Source of the DNA: Pseudomonas sp. P5_109
Lineage (GTDB): Bacteria > Pseudomonadota > Gammaproteobacteria > Pseudomonadales > Pseudomonadaceae
Direction of reading: 5' to 3'
Assembly: GCF_034009455.1 (NCBI RefSeq)
Contig: NZ_CP125380.1
Location: 2,087,001-2,151,000 of the forward strand
DNA length: 64,000 nt
Shown: positions 20,818 to 30,907 of the stretch, piece after piece
How the letters are laid out: every line of letters starts with the position of its first letter
Numbering within the stretch: the stretch's first letter is position 1
Position numbers and translations under genes: made by a program
The notes under the pieces: generated by a model
Database searches by the model: none
Seen by the model: only the letters and a program-made list of their open reading frames with translations
Told to the model about the DNA's origin: nothing

Positions 20818-22233
20818 TCAACGATTTTGTGGGCCGATGAACCGGCTCTTGGCTTCAATGTGGATGCTGTCGTCGTCTGCATCCTTGAGGATGAATTTCA
20901 CCTCGTTGGTGCTCGACGGCAGTTTTTCCGGTGCGACGGACAGCTCGGCCGGCTGGCTGACGATCTCGCCGGCCGCGACCTTGATCTCTCGCCGACCCTG
21001 CAATTTGAGATCCGGCAGGCCGGAGGCTTCGAGCAGGTAGGTATGGTCGCGCTGGTCCTTGTTCATGATTTTCAGGCTGTAGACGTTTTCGATCCGGCCT
21101 TCGGCGTTCTCGCGGTACAGCACACGGTCCTTGCTGACATCGAAACCCACCAGCGAACGCATGAAGAACGCGGTCACCAGCAAGCTGATCATCGCCAGCA
21201 GCACCACCGCATAGCCGATCAGGCGCGGACGCAGTTTATGGGTTTTCTGCCCCGACAGGTTGTGCTCGGTGGTGTAGCTGATCAGCCCGCGCGGGTATTC
21301 CATCTTGTCCATGATGGCGTCGCAGGCATCGATGCAGGCGGCGCAACCGATGCATTCGATTTGCAGGCCGTCGCGGATGTCGATACCGGTCGGGCAGACC
21401 TGGACGCACATGGTGCAGTCGATGCAGTCACCCAGGCCCTGGGCCTTGTAGTCGACACCTTTCTTGCGCGGGCCACGGCCTTCACCACGGCGCGGGTCGT
21501 AGGAAACGATCAGGGTGTCCTTGTCGAACATCACGCTCTGGAAGCGTGCGTACGGGCACATGTAGATGCACACCTGTTCACGCAGCCAGCCGGCGTTGCC
21601 GTAAGTGGCGAGGGTGAAGAACCCGACCCAGAAATACGACCAGCCATCCGCCTGGCCGGTGAAGAAGTCGAAAACCAGTTCGCGGATCGGCGAGAAGTAG
21701 CCGACGAAGGTCATGCCGGTGACGAAGCCGATCAACAGCCACAGGCTGTGCTTGCTGAATTTTCGCAGGAACTTGTTGGCGCTCATCGGCGCCTTGTCGA
21801 GCTTGATACGTTGGTTGCGATCACCTTCGGTGACTTTTTCGCACCACATGAAGATCCAGGTCCAGACGCTTTGCGGGCAGGTATAGCCGCACCAGACCCG
21901 TCCGGCGTACACGGTGATGAAGAACAGGCCGAACGCGGCGATGATCAACATGCCGGACAGCAGAATGAAGTCCTGGGGCCAGAAGGTGGCGCCGAAAATG
22001 AAGAACTTGCGCTCAGGCACGTTCCACCACACGGCCTGATGGCCGCCCCAGTTCAGCCACACCGTGCCGAAATACAGCAGGAACAGCACGGCGCCGCCGG
22101 CCATCCGCAGGTTGCGAAACAGGCCGGTGAAGGCGCGGGTATAGATTTTTTCCCTGGAGGCGTAGAGGTCGACGCTGTTGTTCGCGTTCTTGGCGGGTGG
22201 AGTGACGTCGTGTACCGGAATCTGGTTGCTCAT
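20818..22233 (-). CDS. ccoG: Cytochrome c oxidase accessory protein CcoG
   Basis: 471 residues. A polytopic membrane ferredoxin-like protein that reduces Cu(II) for cbb3 assembly. Five membrane segments surround a NapH-like Cys motif (VWCGYTCPQSVWTW, about residue 110), followed by two ferredoxin [4Fe-4S] motifs: CIDCTMCVQVCPTGIDIR (about 265-282) and CIGCAACIDACD. The C-terminal periplasmic domain has an Ig-like fold in known relatives. Two ATGs are adjacent (22236 and 22233); GGGA is better spaced for the second. It is the first gene of the leftward ccoG-ccoH-ccoI-ccoS series. Confidence 0.95.
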   Translation of the reverse strand: MSNQIPVHDVTPPAKNANNSVDLYASREKIYTRAFTGLFRNLRMAGGAVLFLLYFGTVWLNWGGHQAVWWNVPERKFFIFGATFWPQDFILLSGMLIIAAFGLFFITVYAGRVWCGYTCPQSVWTWIFMWCEKVTEGDRNQRIKLDKAPMSANKFLRKFSKHSLWLLIGFVTGMTFVGYFSPIRELVFDFFTGQADGWSYFWVGFFTLATYGNAGWLREQVCIYMCPYARFQSVMFDKDTLIVSYDPRRGEGRGPRKKGVDYKAQGLGDCIDCTMCVQVCPTGIDIRDGLQIECIGCAACIDACDAIMDKMEYPRGLISYTTEHNLSGQKTHKLRPRLIGYAVVLLAMISLLVTAFFMRSLVGFDVSKDRVLYRENAEGRIENVYSLKIMNKDQRDHTYLLEASGLPDLKLQGRREIKVAAGEIVSQPAELSVAPEKLPSSTNEVKFILKDADDDSIHIEAKSRFIGPQNR

Positions 22234-22666
22234 CATTGCATCCCACGGCAGTGGAAAAGTGCCTCGGTCAGTACATGCCGACCGCGGTCAAAAAGGGGTG
22301 TTGCAGTGGCGCAATGATACGCCTGTCGCTCTAGCCTGCGGGTGCGACCTTTGGTCGCGTTGGGTAAAAATCCCGGATGGTGTAGCGAATGTAACAAAAC
22401 GTGATCTGAGTCAATTGACTTGTGAAGTATGGACGGTTTTCAGGTAGGGCGAGCGATATCGCTCAAGTGGACGCGCAGTGTGTGGTTGCGCTTAGTGTGA
22501 GCGGCGGATCGGCGATTGCCAGGGTGCGGGACGCGCGGGAAATATCTTTACTTGGTTGTATTCGTCTGAATCTTTGAAGTTTTGTTTCTTGTCGAATAAT
22601 TTAAAAGTCCACTGCGGATGATTTTTTGTTCGCGTGTTATTAATTCTATGGATGGAATTCGACGCT
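22234..22666. other. Divergent regulatory gap between ccoG and the phosphoesterase gene
   Basis: 433 bases without a gene. The ccoG side carries an Anr-like box at 22401-22414. The right-hand 120 bases are clearly more AT-rich than the neighbourhood (for example GTCGAATAATTTAAAAG near 22591-22607 and TTATTAATTCTATGG near 22636-22652), which fits an insertion boundary. No RNA gene or terminator was recognised. Confidence 0.6.
22401..22414 (-). promoter_or_regulatory. Anr-like box upstream of ccoG
   Basis: GTGATCTGAGTCAA matches eight of the ten fixed positions of TTGAT-N4-ATCAA. It lies about 170 bases upstream of ccoG, farther than usual, so its use is uncertain. Confidence 0.4.
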
Positions 22667-23671
22667 ATGTTTACTCATGCAAGTATCAAGTTTTTTGCCT
22701 GCCTGCTGTTGTTCTCGGCATCCAGTGTTGTGCAGGCGGTGGAAGGAATGCCGCTTCATATGGTTTTTGCCTCTGATCCGCAATATCCATGGACAGAGAA
22801 GTCCGATAGTGGCGAGCCCGAGTCCGCTGCAGACTTTGAAAAACGTTCCAGATGGCTGCTCGATAGCCAGTTTGCGAGCATTGCCGACTTCCGTATGAAA
22901 CATGGCGCGCCGTCACAAGTGCCCTTGATGATCAATGGCGACATGACAGCGTTTGGTCATGGATGGCAGCGCTCCTACCTTGAGTCGACATTGAATAAAT
23001 ACTTTGCAGGTGATTACCTTTATGGTCTGGGTAATCACGACTATCAGAATAATGTTGATGATTGTTTTAGTAATAGCTGCGCTGCTGGCAGTATCGTGGA
23101 GTTCAAGGAGCACCACTTGGGTAAAGTCGACGAGATTGATCTGCGTATAACCGGAGAAGCGCTCTACAGGTTGTATTCGGGCAGTCTCGCTTACTCAAAA
23201 AATATAGGCGAGGTTCATATGGTTCAGTTGAATAATGAGCCGACTTACAGAACCCGCATATCTCATGTGTTGAATCCGACGACATTCGAAATCACCAGTT
23301 CGCTCGACTGGTTGGAGAAAGATCTCAAGGCTGCCCGGGCTCAGGGCTACGCGATCATCATCAACATGCATAAGCCGGACGGAATGATGGGGGATTGGGA
23401 GCAAGTCAAACGCTTCCGGGAAATGGTCGCCAGGTATGAGGTCACGGCCATCTTCGCGGGTCACTACCATCAGGACGGAGGCCAAGCCTCCAACCTGAAC
23501 GGTGTGCCGATGTTTCTCAGCGGTGGCGCTTCTCAGGAGACTTACCTGGTTGCCAGTTTTTCCGAGGATCGCAAGCAACTGCATGTCAGCCTGGTGAAGA
23601 ACAACGATTGGCAGGCGCGTCAGTTGATCCAGACGGTGCCCGTGAAATCGATTTTTGCCAGCCGCCCATGA
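22667..23671 (+). CDS. Secreted calcineurin-like metallophosphoesterase
   Basis: 334 residues. A signal peptide is evident (MFTHASIKFFACLLLFSASS, cleavage after VVQA). The two-metal phosphoesterase motifs are visible in order: FASDPQYPW (first motif, with Gln where the usual DxH has His), NGDMTAFG, GLGNHDYQNN, INMHKPDG and FAGHYHQDGG. An exported phosphatase or phosphodiesterase is inferred; the substrate is unknown. It is the only plus-strand gene inside the leftward cco block, is bounded by an AT-rich gap and a REPIN, and uses more A/T-ending codons than its neighbours. These are signs of transfer. The ATG at 22652 is an alternative start. Confidence 0.87.
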   Translation: MFTHASIKFFACLLLFSASSVVQAVEGMPLHMVFASDPQYPWTEKSDSGEPESAADFEKRSRWLLDSQFASIADFRMKHGAPSQVPLMINGDMTAFGHGWQRSYLESTLNKYFAGDYLYGLGNHDYQNNVDDCFSNSCAAGSIVEFKEHHLGKVDEIDLRITGEALYRLYSGSLAYSKNIGEVHMVQLNNEPTYRTRISHVLNPTTFEITSSLDWLEKDLKAARAQGYAIIINMHKPDGMMGDWEQVKRFREMVARYEVTAIFAGHYHQDGGQASNLNGVPMFLSGGASQETYLVASFSEDRKQLHVSLVKNNDWQARQLIQTVPVKSIFASRP

Positions 23672-23717
23672 AAAAGGTTCTTCACGCAATCCCGGGAAAC
23701 ACCGATAACGCAATACC

Positions 23718-23816
23718 TGTAGGAGCCGGCTTGCCGGCGATGGACTCAAGTGCGCCGCGTTTATCCGGTCACACGCGTTATCGTTAACGACCATCGCTGG
23801 CAAGCCAGCTCCTACA
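23718..23816. repeat. REPIN, family B, long-spacer form (copy 1)
   Basis: Left arm GTAGGAGCCGGCTTGCCGGC and right arm ending CTCCTACA enclose a spacer ending TCGTTAACGACCATCG. Spacer and outer flanks are nearly identical to the copy at 38983-39082. Confidence 0.9.
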
Positions 23817-23872
23817 GAGGCCGAGTCCTGGTCGAAAATGAAATGATCTCCCAACCAGAGAAAGCCAACAAA

Positions 23873-23904
23873 AAGGCCGCGCCAGATTCACTGGCGCGGC
23901 CTTT
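23873..23904 (-). terminator. Terminator shared by ccoP1 and the phosphoesterase gene
   Basis: AAGGCCGCGCCAG (23873-23885) pairs with CTGGCGCGGCCTT (23891-23903) around ATTCA. There are A runs on the left and T on the right, so it can stop transcription from both converging genes. Confidence 0.85.
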
Positions 23905-23926
23905 GTTGTTACCGAAAGCGCAGGTC

Positions 23927-24910
23927 TTACTGAGCCTCGGCTTCCGCAGCTTTTTCGCCGTGAGACAGGCTGTAGACGTAAGCGGCCAGCAGGTGAACCT
24001 TGTCGTTACCCTGCATTTGCTCTTGCGCAGGCATCTGGCCCTGACGGCCGTAACGGATGGTCTGCTGCAGTTGAGCAAAGCTCGAACCGTAGATGAACGC
24101 GGCCGGGTGAGTCAGGTTAGGTGCGCCCATCGCTGGCGTACCTTTGCCTTCCGGACCGTGGCACGCCACGCAGTTGGTGGCGAACAGTTTCTGCCCGGCA
24201 ACCGGGTCGGCCTTGGTGCCTTCCGGCAGCTTGCGGCCATCGAGGTTGGTCAGGACAAACGCGGCCACGTCGGCCACGCCTTGCTCGCCGATCACTTCAG
24301 CCCACGCCGGCATCACCGCGTGACGGCCGCCCATGATGGTGGTCTTGATGGTTTCCGGCTCGCCGCCCCAGCGCCAGTCGGCGTCGGTCAGGTTAGGGAA
24401 ACCATAGGCGCCCTTGGCGTCGGAACCGTGGCAAACCGAGCAGTTGGAAGCGAACAGGCGACCACCCATTTTCAGGGCTTGCGGGTCCTTGGCCACTTCT
24501 TCGATGGGCATGGCAGCGAACTTGGCGAAGATCGGACCGAACTTGGCGTCCGACTTGGCCATTTCCTTTTCCCACTCGTGAACGCCGGTCCAGCCGGTCT
24601 GGCCGTTGGCGAACGGGGTCTGCTTCTCGTTGTCGAGGTAGCCGTAACCCGGCAGCAGGCCTTTCCAGTTACCCAGGCCCGGATACAGCGCCAGGTAGCC
24701 CAGTGCGAAGATGATGGTGCCCACGAACAGCATGAACCACCATTTCGGCAGCGGGTTGTCGTACTCCTCGATCCCGTCGAAGGAGTGCCCGACCGTCTCG
24801 TCCGTCTGTTCGCTGCGCTGGCCCTTGCGGGTCGACAGCAGCAGCCAGGTCAGGGCGAAGATCGTACCGAGACTGAGGACTGTGACGTACAGACTCCAGA
24901 ATGTAGTCAT
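23927..24910 (-). CDS. ccoP1: cbb3-type cytochrome c oxidase subunit CcoP (operon 1)
   Basis: 327 residues. A membrane-anchored dihaem c-type subunit that passes electrons to CcoN. Two N-terminal hydrophobic segments (about residues 4-26 and 57-77) flank [15 protein letters not shown], the family signature. Two haem sites CSVCH and CVACH follow, with axial methionines likely in VMPAW and QMPAQ. Relative to ccoP2 it carries an insertion of about ten residues after LLPGYGY. Its start overlaps the ccoQ1 stop by 4 bases. Which copy should be called 1 or 2 follows P. aeruginosa usage (copy 1 next to ccoG). Confidence 0.96.
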   Translation of the reverse strand: MTTFWSLYVTVLSLGTIFALTWLLLSTRKGQRSEQTDETVGHSFDGIEEYDNPLPKWWFMLFVGTIIFALGYLALYPGLGNWKGLLPGYGYLDNEKQTPFANGQTGWTGVHEWEKEMAKSDAKFGPIFAKFAAMPIEEVAKDPQALKMGGRLFASNCSVCHGSDAKGAYGFPNLTDADWRWGGEPETIKTTIMGGRHAVMPAWAEVIGEQGVADVAAFVLTNLDGRKLPEGTKADPVAGQKLFATNCVACHGPEGKGTPAMGAPNLTHPAAFIYGSSFAQLQQTIRYGRQGQMPAQEQMQGNDKVHLLAAYVYSLSHGEKAAEAEAQ

Positions 24911-25092
24911 TCTTTGTTACTCCTAGAAGCTTGCTCGACGTGCTTGATGGCTTCGGGATCATCCGCGAAAGGCAGCAAGGTCGCGTCTTCAAACTCCGAC
25001 TTGCGCTTGGGGCTGAACACCCACAGTGCCAGTCCAATGAAGGCCACCATCACGACAACGGTGCCCAGGCCACGAATCATCCCGATATCCAT
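24907..25092 (-). CDS. ccoQ1: cbb3-type cytochrome oxidase subunit CcoQ (operon 1)
   Basis: 61 residues. The small single-helix CcoQ/FixQ subunit that stabilises the oxidase complex. The helix is [20 protein letters not shown], followed by [20 protein letters not shown], the usual tail (in shorter form [14 protein letters not shown]). It lies between ccoO1 (5-base gap) and ccoP1 (4-base overlap). Confidence 0.94.
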   Translation of the reverse strand: MDIGMIRGLGTVVVMVAFIGLALWVFSPKRKSEFEDATLLPFADDPEAIKHVEQASRSNKE

Positions 25093-25097
25093 CTAAT

Positions 25098-25706
25098 TCA
25101 CCGTTTGCTTTTGATGATGGTGCCCAGGCCTTGCAGATAGGCCACCAGCGCGTCCATTTCGGTTTTGCCCTTCACTGCGTCTTTTGCACCGGCGATGTCT
25201 TCGTCGGTGTAAGGGACGCCGAGCGTGCGCAAGACTTCCATTTTCTTCGCAGTGTCCTTGCCGTCGAGCTTGTTTTCCACGAGGAACGGGTAGGCCGGCA
25301 TTTTCGACTCGGGCACTACGTTGCGCGGGTTGTACAAGTGCGCACGCTGCCAGTCATCGGAGTAACGACCGCCGACACGGGCCAGGTCCGGACCGGTACG
25401 CTTGGAACCCCACAGGAACGGGTGGTCCCAGACGCTTTCACCGGCGACCGAGTAGTGGCCGTAGCGTTCGGTTTCAGCACGGAACGGACGGATCATCTGC
25501 GAGTGGCAGCCGACACAACCGTTGGCGATATAAACGTCCCGGCCTTCCAGTTCAAGGGCGGTGCGGGGCTTCATGCCCTCGACCGGCTTGTTGGTGACGT
25601 CCTGGAAAAACAGCGGAACGATCTGGGTCAGGCCGCCGACACTGACGGCGATGACCATGAAGAAGGCCAGCAGGCCAATGTTCTTCTCGACTGCTTCATG
25701 CTTCAT
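25098..25706 (-). CDS. ccoO1: cbb3-type cytochrome c oxidase subunit CcoO (operon 1)
   Basis: 202 residues. The membrane-anchored monohaem c-type subunit. One N-terminal helix (about residues 9-29) precedes the haem-binding [11 protein letters not shown] (about residues 58-68), and ESKMPAYPF supplies the axial Met. The start codon overlaps the ccoN1 stop (TGATG), a sign of translational coupling. Almost the whole sequence is shared with ccoO2; the main differences lie in the C-terminal third. Confidence 0.96.
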   Translation of the reverse strand: MKHEAVEKNIGLLAFFMVIAVSVGGLTQIVPLFFQDVTNKPVEGMKPRTALELEGRDVYIANGCVGCHSQMIRPFRAETERYGHYSVAGESVWDHPFLWGSKRTGPDLARVGGRYSDDWQRAHLYNPRNVVPESKMPAYPFLVENKLDGKDTAKKMEVLRTLGVPYTDEDIAGAKDAVKGKTEMDALVAYLQGLGTIIKSKR

Positions 25707-27148
25707 CAGTGAGCTCCAACTACGGCGATCTGTTCGGCGGCTTTGGCTTCAGCCGGGTTCGAGGCGCGTACGGTACGGAAGACGTTGTAGGCCATGAACA
25801 GCATGCCGGAGGCGAAGAACGCACCGCCCAGGGCGCGAACGATGAAGCCTGGGTGGCTGGCTTGCAGCGCTTCGACGAACGAGTAGGTGAGGGTGCCGTC
25901 ATCGTTGATTGCACGCCACATCAGGCCCTGGGTGATGCCGTTGACCCACATCGAAGCGATGTAGAGCACGGTACCGATGGTTGCGAGCCAGAAGTGGGTG
26001 TTGATCAGGCCGGTGCTGTGCATCTGCGCACGACCGAACAGTTTCGGGATCATGTGGTAGATCGCGCCGATCGAGATCATTGCTACCCAGCCCAGAGCGC
26101 CGGCGTGTACGTGGCCGATGGTCCAGTCGGTGTAGTGCGACAGGGAGTTCACGGTCTTGATGGCCATCATCGGGCCTTCGAAGGTCGACATGCCGTAGAA
26201 CGCCAGGGAGACCACCAGGAAGCGCAGGATCGGGTCGGTGCGCAACTTATGCCAGGCGCCCGACAGGGTCATCATGCCGTTGATCATGCCGCCCCAGCTC
26301 GGAGCCAGCAGGATGATCGACATCGCCATGCCCAGGGACTGAGCCCAGTCCGGCAGTGCGGTGTAGTGCAGGTGGTGCGGACCGGCCCAGATGTACAGGG
26401 TGATCAGTGCCCAGAAGTGCACGATCGACAGGCGATAGGAGTAGATCGGGCGCTCGGCCTGTTTCGGCACGAAGTAGTACATCATCCCCAGGAAACCGGT
26501 GGTCAGGAAGAAGCCCACGGCGTTGTGGCCGTACCACCACTGGATCATCGCGTCCGTCGCACCCGAGTAGGCCGAATAGGACTTGAACAGGCTGACCGGC
26601 AGCGACATGTGGTTGACGATGTGCAGCATCGCGGTCACGACGATGAACGCGCCGTAGAACCAGTTACCCACATAGATGTGCTTGGTCTTGCGCTTGACGA
26701 TGGTGCCGAAGAACACCAGACCGTAGGTGACCCAGACAATGGCCAGCAGAATAGCCAGGGGCCATTCCAGTTCCGCGTATTCCTTGGTGGTGGTGTAACC
26801 CAGCGGCAAGGTAACGATGGCGCCGATGATCACCGCTTGCCATCCCCAGAAGTGGAAGGCGGCGAGGCTGTCGGAAATCAGTCGCGTTTGGCAGGTTCGC
26901 TGCACGACGTAATAAGAAGTGGCAAACAGTGCACATCCACCGAAGGCGAAAATCACCAGGTTGGTGTGCAGCGGGCGCAGGCGTCCAAAGCTCGTCCATG
27001 GCAGACCGAAGTTCAACTCCGGCCAGACCAGTTGCGAGGCGATGAAGACACCGAGCCCCATGCCAAGGATCCCCCAGACCACCGTCATGATGGCGAACTG
27101 GCGGACTACCTTATAGTTATAAGCAGTCGGACTGATTGCTGTGCTCAT
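25706..27148 (-). CDS. ccoN1: cbb3-type cytochrome c oxidase catalytic subunit CcoN (operon 1)
   Basis: 480 residues. The catalytic haem-copper subunit, reducing oxygen to water with high affinity. About twelve membrane helices; copper and haem ligands are expected in [24 protein letters not shown] and [12 protein letters not shown], all present. The frame runs upstream to 27313, but [20 protein letters not shown] is the homologous start and GGAA precedes it. It heads the ccoN1-O1-Q1-P1 operon. Only a weak Anr-like palindrome lies upstream (27234-27247). Confidence 0.97.
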   Translation of the reverse strand: MSTAISPTAYNYKVVRQFAIMTVVWGILGMGLGVFIASQLVWPELNFGLPWTSFGRLRPLHTNLVIFAFGGCALFATSYYVVQRTCQTRLISDSLAAFHFWGWQAVIIGAIVTLPLGYTTTKEYAELEWPLAILLAIVWVTYGLVFFGTIVKRKTKHIYVGNWFYGAFIVVTAMLHIVNHMSLPVSLFKSYSAYSGATDAMIQWWYGHNAVGFFLTTGFLGMMYYFVPKQAERPIYSYRLSIVHFWALITLYIWAGPHHLHYTALPDWAQSLGMAMSIILLAPSWGGMINGMMTLSGAWHKLRTDPILRFLVVSLAFYGMSTFEGPMMAIKTVNSLSHYTDWTIGHVHAGALGWVAMISIGAIYHMIPKLFGRAQMHSTGLINTHFWLATIGTVLYIASMWVNGITQGLMWRAINDDGTLTYSFVEALQASHPGFIVRALGGAFFASGMLFMAYNVFRTVRASNPAEAKAAEQIAVVGAH

Positions 27149-27630
27149 TCTAAGGTTCCACGGTTTGGGTGTTTTATTAGGATTAAAAATCGGCCGCAAG
27201 TATGGAGAAAGCAAGGGGTCATTGCAACGCGCCATGACCTGGGTCAATGCTTTCAAATGCTGATTCTGCGGCCTTTCCATGCACCGCGTAAGGACAAATT
27301 TGCCCGTGGGCAAAATGTCCTGGCGGACTGATCAGGCGAGGGGGTCAGGTCGGATGTAACGGGGTGTGTTCAAACGCAACCTTTGGCTGACCGAAGGCAA
27401 CTGGCGCGACAGCCGGTATCTACCAGCCTTTGCGGCCTGTCATCGGGCAGATTTGTCGAACACATCGTTCAGGGTCGACCTGGAACCGGCACCGGCCAGT
27501 CCGCATCGGGGGAAGCTTAGACCCGAATTCGGTGATCCGAAAGAAAGTCTATGCGAGGGTGCGACAATGGGTCGCAAAGGGGCAGGGAACTGCCGCATCC
27601 GGGAGAATGCGGCAGCAGAGCGGTCGGGAT
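27149..27630. other. Gap between ccoN1 and ccoP2: promoter region of operon 1
   Basis: 482 bases without a credible gene. The part close to ccoN1 carries the palindrome TTGACCCAGGTCAT (minus strand, 27234-27247), which matches the Anr consensus poorly (seven of ten fixed bases). The part near ccoP2 has a strong hairpin at 27591-27616. Between them I recognise nothing further. Confidence 0.55.
27591..27616 (-). terminator. Hairpin after ccoP2, possible terminator
   Basis: CTGCCGCAT (27591-27599) pairs with ATGCGGCAG (27608-27616) just beyond the ccoP2 stop. It lacks a T-run on the minus strand, so it may be an RNA 3' stabiliser rather than an intrinsic terminator. Confidence 0.45.
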
Positions 27631-28584
27631 TTACTTGCGGTTGTCTTCAGCCTGCAGGCGCTCGGTATTCAAACCGTGGGACAGGCTGTACACATACGCG
27701 GCCAGCAATTGCACCTTGTCGTTGCCGAGCAGTTCGTTTTGCGCCGGCATATGGCCCTGGCGACCATGGCGAATCGTTTGTTCAAGCTGCGTCAGGCTGG
27801 TGCCGTAAATGAACCCGGCCGGGTGCGTGAGGTTCGGCGCGCCCATGGCTTCGGTGCCCTGGCCATTAGCTCCGTGACAGGCGACGCAAGTAGTGCTGAA
27901 CGCTTGCTGTCCGGCCGGAAGGTCGGCTTTGCTGTCGGCAGGCAGCGGCAGGCCGGCCAGATCATGGCGCACATAAGCGGCGACGTTCTTCACACCGGCT
28001 TCGCCCAGGACTTCGCCCCAGGCTGGCATCATCGCCATCCGGCCGCCCATGATGGTGGCCTTGATCGTTTCGGCCGCGCCGCCCCAGCGCCAGTCGCTGT
28101 CGCTCAGGTTGGGGAAGCCGAATGCACCCTTGGCGTCCGAGCCGTGGCACACCGAGCAGTTGGAGGCAAACAGGCGGCCGCCCATTTTCAGTGCCTGCGG
28201 GTCCTTGGCCACTTCTTCTACTGGCATCGCTGCGAATTTGGCGAAGATCGGTCCGAACTTCGCGTCAGCCTTGGCCATCTCCTTTTCCCATTCGTGCACG
28301 CCGGTCCAGCCGTTCTCGTAGCCGGGCAGGATGCCTTTCCAGTTGCCCAGGCCCGGGTAAAGAATCAGGTAGCCGACGGCAAACACCAGCGTGCCGGCGA
28401 ACAGCATGAACCACCATTGCGGCAGCGGGTTGTCGTACTCCTCGATGCCGTCGAAGCTGTGGCCCATGGTCTGGTCGACGCTGCCTTTGGTTTCGCCCTT
28501 GCGGGTGCCGATCAGCAGCCAGGTCAGGCCGATCAGGCTGCCGATGGTCAGTACGCAGATCCACGTACTCCAGAAGGTGGTCAT
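27631..28584 (-). CDS. ccoP2: cbb3-type cytochrome c oxidase subunit CcoP (operon 2)
   Basis: 317 residues. Second copy of the dihaem subunit, with the same [25 protein letters not shown] and CVACH motifs as copy 1 but without its short insertion after the second membrane helix. The real start [12 protein letters not shown] is at 28584 and overlaps the ccoQ2 stop by 4 bases; the frame upstream is an overlap with ccoQ2. In P. aeruginosa the corresponding operon is the one induced by Anr at low oxygen. Confidence 0.96.
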   Translation of the reverse strand: MTTFWSTWICVLTIGSLIGLTWLLIGTRKGETKGSVDQTMGHSFDGIEEYDNPLPQWWFMLFAGTLVFAVGYLILYPGLGNWKGILPGYENGWTGVHEWEKEMAKADAKFGPIFAKFAAMPVEEVAKDPQALKMGGRLFASNCSVCHGSDAKGAFGFPNLSDSDWRWGGAAETIKATIMGGRMAMMPAWGEVLGEAGVKNVAAYVRHDLAGLPLPADSKADLPAGQQAFSTTCVACHGANGQGTEAMGAPNLTHPAGFIYGTSLTQLEQTIRHGRQGHMPAQNELLGNDKVQLLAAYVYSLSHGLNTERLQAEDNRK

Positions 28585-28775
28585 GGCCGGGTACTCCTTG
28601 TTGCTGATTCTTCGGTGGTGTCGGGTTGTGGCTCGTCGGCGAAGGGCAGCAGGCGCGCTTCGGCGAATTCCGGGCTGCGCTTGCTGTTGAATACCCACAG
28701 GGTCAAGCCGACGAAGGCCACGAACACCACGACGGTGCCGAGACCGCGGATCATTCCAGTGCTCAATTCAAACAT
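28581..28775 (-). CDS. ccoQ2: cbb3-type cytochrome oxidase subunit CcoQ (operon 2)
   Basis: 64 residues. Single-helix subunit: [20 protein letters not shown] then [20 protein letters not shown]. It differs from CcoQ1 mainly in the N-terminal MFELSTG and the C-terminal tail. Gap of 3 bases to ccoO2, overlap of 4 with ccoP2. Confidence 0.94.
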   Translation of the reverse strand: MFELSTGMIRGLGTVVVFVAFVGLTLWVFNSKRSPEFAEARLLPFADEPQPDTTEESATRSTRP

Positions 28776-28778
28776 TGC

Positions 28779-29387
28779 TCACCTCTTGCTCTTGATGGCA
28801 GTGCCGAGCACTTGCAGGTAGGCGACCAGCGCGTCCATCTCGCTCTTGCCCTTGAGCGAAGCGACGGCACCGGCGATGTCTTCGTCGGTGTACGGCACGC
28901 CCAGGGTGCGCATGGCCTTGATCTTGGTTTCGGTATGACTGCTGTCGAGCTGATTGGCCACCAGCCACGGGTAGGCCGGCATCTTCGACTCCGGCACGAC
29001 GTTGCGCGGGTTGTACAAGTGCGCGCGGTGCCAGTCATCCGAGTAGCGCGCGCCGACCCGCGCCAGGTCCGGCCCGGTGCGCTTCGAGCCCCACAGGAAC
29101 GGGTGATCCCAGACGCTTTCGCCGGCCACAGAGTAGTGACCGTAACGTTCGGTTTCGGCGCGGAACGGGCGGATCATCTGCGAGTGACACCCGACACAGC
29201 CTTCGCGGATATAGATGTCGCGACCTTCCAGTTGCAGTGCGGTGTAGGGCTTCATGCCTTCCACCGGTTTGTTGGTCACGTCCTGGAAGAACAGCGGGAC
29301 GATCTGGGTCAGGCCTCCGATGCTCACGGCCAGGATCATCAGCAGCAGCAACAGGCCGACGTTTTTCTCGATAGTTTCGTGTTTCAT
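28779..29387 (-). CDS. ccoO2: cbb3-type cytochrome c oxidase subunit CcoO (operon 2)
   Basis: 202 residues, the same length as CcoO1. Monohaem subunit with [13 protein letters not shown] and ESKMPAYPW. Substitutions relative to copy 1 cluster in the N-terminal helix and after residue 140. It lies 10 bases after the ccoN2 stop and is preceded by GGAGTCCGCC, a plausible ribosome site. Confidence 0.96.
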   Translation of the reverse strand: MKHETIEKNVGLLLLLMILAVSIGGLTQIVPLFFQDVTNKPVEGMKPYTALQLEGRDIYIREGCVGCHSQMIRPFRAETERYGHYSVAGESVWDHPFLWGSKRTGPDLARVGARYSDDWHRAHLYNPRNVVPESKMPAYPWLVANQLDSSHTETKIKAMRTLGVPYTDEDIAGAVASLKGKSEMDALVAYLQVLGTAIKSKR

Positions 29388-29397
29388 GGCGGACTCC

Positions 29398-30822
29398 TCA
29401 GGCCATCTGCGCGGCAGCGGCGACGTCGGCAGGCTGCGAGGCCCGCACGGTGCGCCAGGTGTTGTAGGCCATCAGGAACATGCCGCTGAGGAAGATCGCA
29501 CCACCCACCAGCCGCACGACGAAGCCAGGGTGGCTGGCCACCAGGGTCTCGACGAAGGAGTAGGTCAGCGTGCCGTCTTCGTTCACCGCACGCCACATCA
29601 GGCCCTGGGCGATACCGTTGACCCACATCGAGGCGATGTACAGAACGGTGCCGATGGTGGCGAGCCAGAAGTGCGCGTTGATCAGGCCGATGCTGTGCAT
29701 CTGCTCGCGTCCGAAGACTTTCGGAATCATGTGGTACAGCGCGCCGATGGAGATCATCGCCACCCAGCCCAAGGCGCCTGCGTGTACGTGGCCGATGGTC
29801 CAGTCGGTGTAGTGGGAGAGGGCGTTGACTGTCTTGATCGCCATCATCGGTCCTTCGAAGGTCGACATGCCGTAGAACGCCAGGGACACCACGAGGAAGC
29901 GCAGGATCGGGTCGCTGCGCAACTTATGCCAGGCGCCCGACAGGGTCATCATGCCGTTGATCATCCCGCCCCAGCTTGGCGCCAGCAGGATCAACGACAT
30001 CACCATGCCCAGCGACTGCGCCCAGTCCGGCAGCGCGGTGTAGTGCAAGTGGTGCGGGCCGGCCCAGATGTACAAAGTGATCAGCGCCCAGAAGTGCACG
30101 ATCGACAGGCGATAGGAGTAGACCGGACGCTCGGCCTGTTTCGGCACGAAGTAATACATCATGCCGAGGAAACCGGCGGTGAGGAAAAAGCCCACGGCGT
30201 TGTGCCCGTACCACCATTGCACCATGGCGTCGGTGGCACCGGAGTACAGCGAGTAGGACTTGGTGAAGCTGACCGGCAATTCCAGGTTGTTGACGATGTG
30301 CAGGATCGCCACGGTGATGATGAACGCACCGAAGAACCAGTTACCGACATAGATGTGCTTGGTCTTGCGCTGCATGATCGTGCCGAAGAACACGATGGCG
30401 TAGGCAACCCAGACGATGGTGATCAGGATATCGATCGGCCATTCCAGCTCGGCGTATTCCTTGGAACTGGTGTAGCCCAGCGGCAGGCTGATGGCCGCCA
30501 GCAGGATCACCAGTTGCCAGCCCCAGAAACAGAACGCGGCGATTTTTGGCGCAAACAATTGTGTCTGGCAGGTGCGTTGCACCGAGTAGAAAGAACTGGC
30601 GAACAGGGCGCAGCCGCCAAAGGCGAAGATCACCGCGTTGGTGTGCAACGGGCGCAAGCGACCGAAGCTGGTCCACGGCAAATTGAAGTTGAGTTCGGGC
30701 CAGACCAACTGGGCCGCGAGAAAAACCCCGAGCCCCATGCCGACGATGCCCCACACCACCGTCATAATGGCGAATTGGCGGACCACCTTGTAGTTGTAGG
30801 CGGTACTGATAGAAGTGTTCAT
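29398..30822 (-). CDS. ccoN2: cbb3-type cytochrome c oxidase catalytic subunit CcoN (operon 2)
   Basis: 474 residues. Second catalytic subunit, with all the ligand regions of copy 1 ([39 protein letters not shown]). The N-terminus is a few residues shorter ([14 protein letters not shown]). Heads ccoN2-O2-Q2-P2. A one-mismatch Anr box lies 111-124 bases upstream, inside the divergent hydrolase gene, which predicts stronger low-oxygen induction than for operon 1. Confidence 0.97.
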   Translation of the reverse strand: MNTSISTAYNYKVVRQFAIMTVVWGIVGMGLGVFLAAQLVWPELNFNLPWTSFGRLRPLHTNAVIFAFGGCALFASSFYSVQRTCQTQLFAPKIAAFCFWGWQLVILLAAISLPLGYTSSKEYAELEWPIDILITIVWVAYAIVFFGTIMQRKTKHIYVGNWFFGAFIITVAILHIVNNLELPVSFTKSYSLYSGATDAMVQWWYGHNAVGFFLTAGFLGMMYYFVPKQAERPVYSYRLSIVHFWALITLYIWAGPHHLHYTALPDWAQSLGMVMSLILLAPSWGGMINGMMTLSGAWHKLRSDPILRFLVVSLAFYGMSTFEGPMMAIKTVNALSHYTDWTIGHVHAGALGWVAMISIGALYHMIPKVFGREQMHSIGLINAHFWLATIGTVLYIASMWVNGIAQGLMWRAVNEDGTLTYSFVETLVASHPGFVVRLVGGAIFLSGMFLMAYNTWRTVRASQPADVAAAAQMA

Positions 30823-30907
30823 GGTTCCCCATCCACGGTTCAGCCGAAGTGAGTGCGGCAGCGCATCCTTCGCCTGGAGTTATAGGCAGACTAAAAGCGA
30901 GGCAAGC

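Noticed and set aside
25709..27331. 540-codon ORF antisense to ccoN1, and a similar 532-codon ORF at 29254-30852 antisense to ccoN2
   Set aside because: They resemble each other only because the two ccoN genes do. The composition (Gly/His/Asp/Gln-rich) is that of reverse-complement translation.
27366..27812. 148-codon plus-strand ORF between the two cco operons
   Set aside because: Overlaps ccoP2 on the opposite strand, Arg/Cys-rich composition, no ribosome site.
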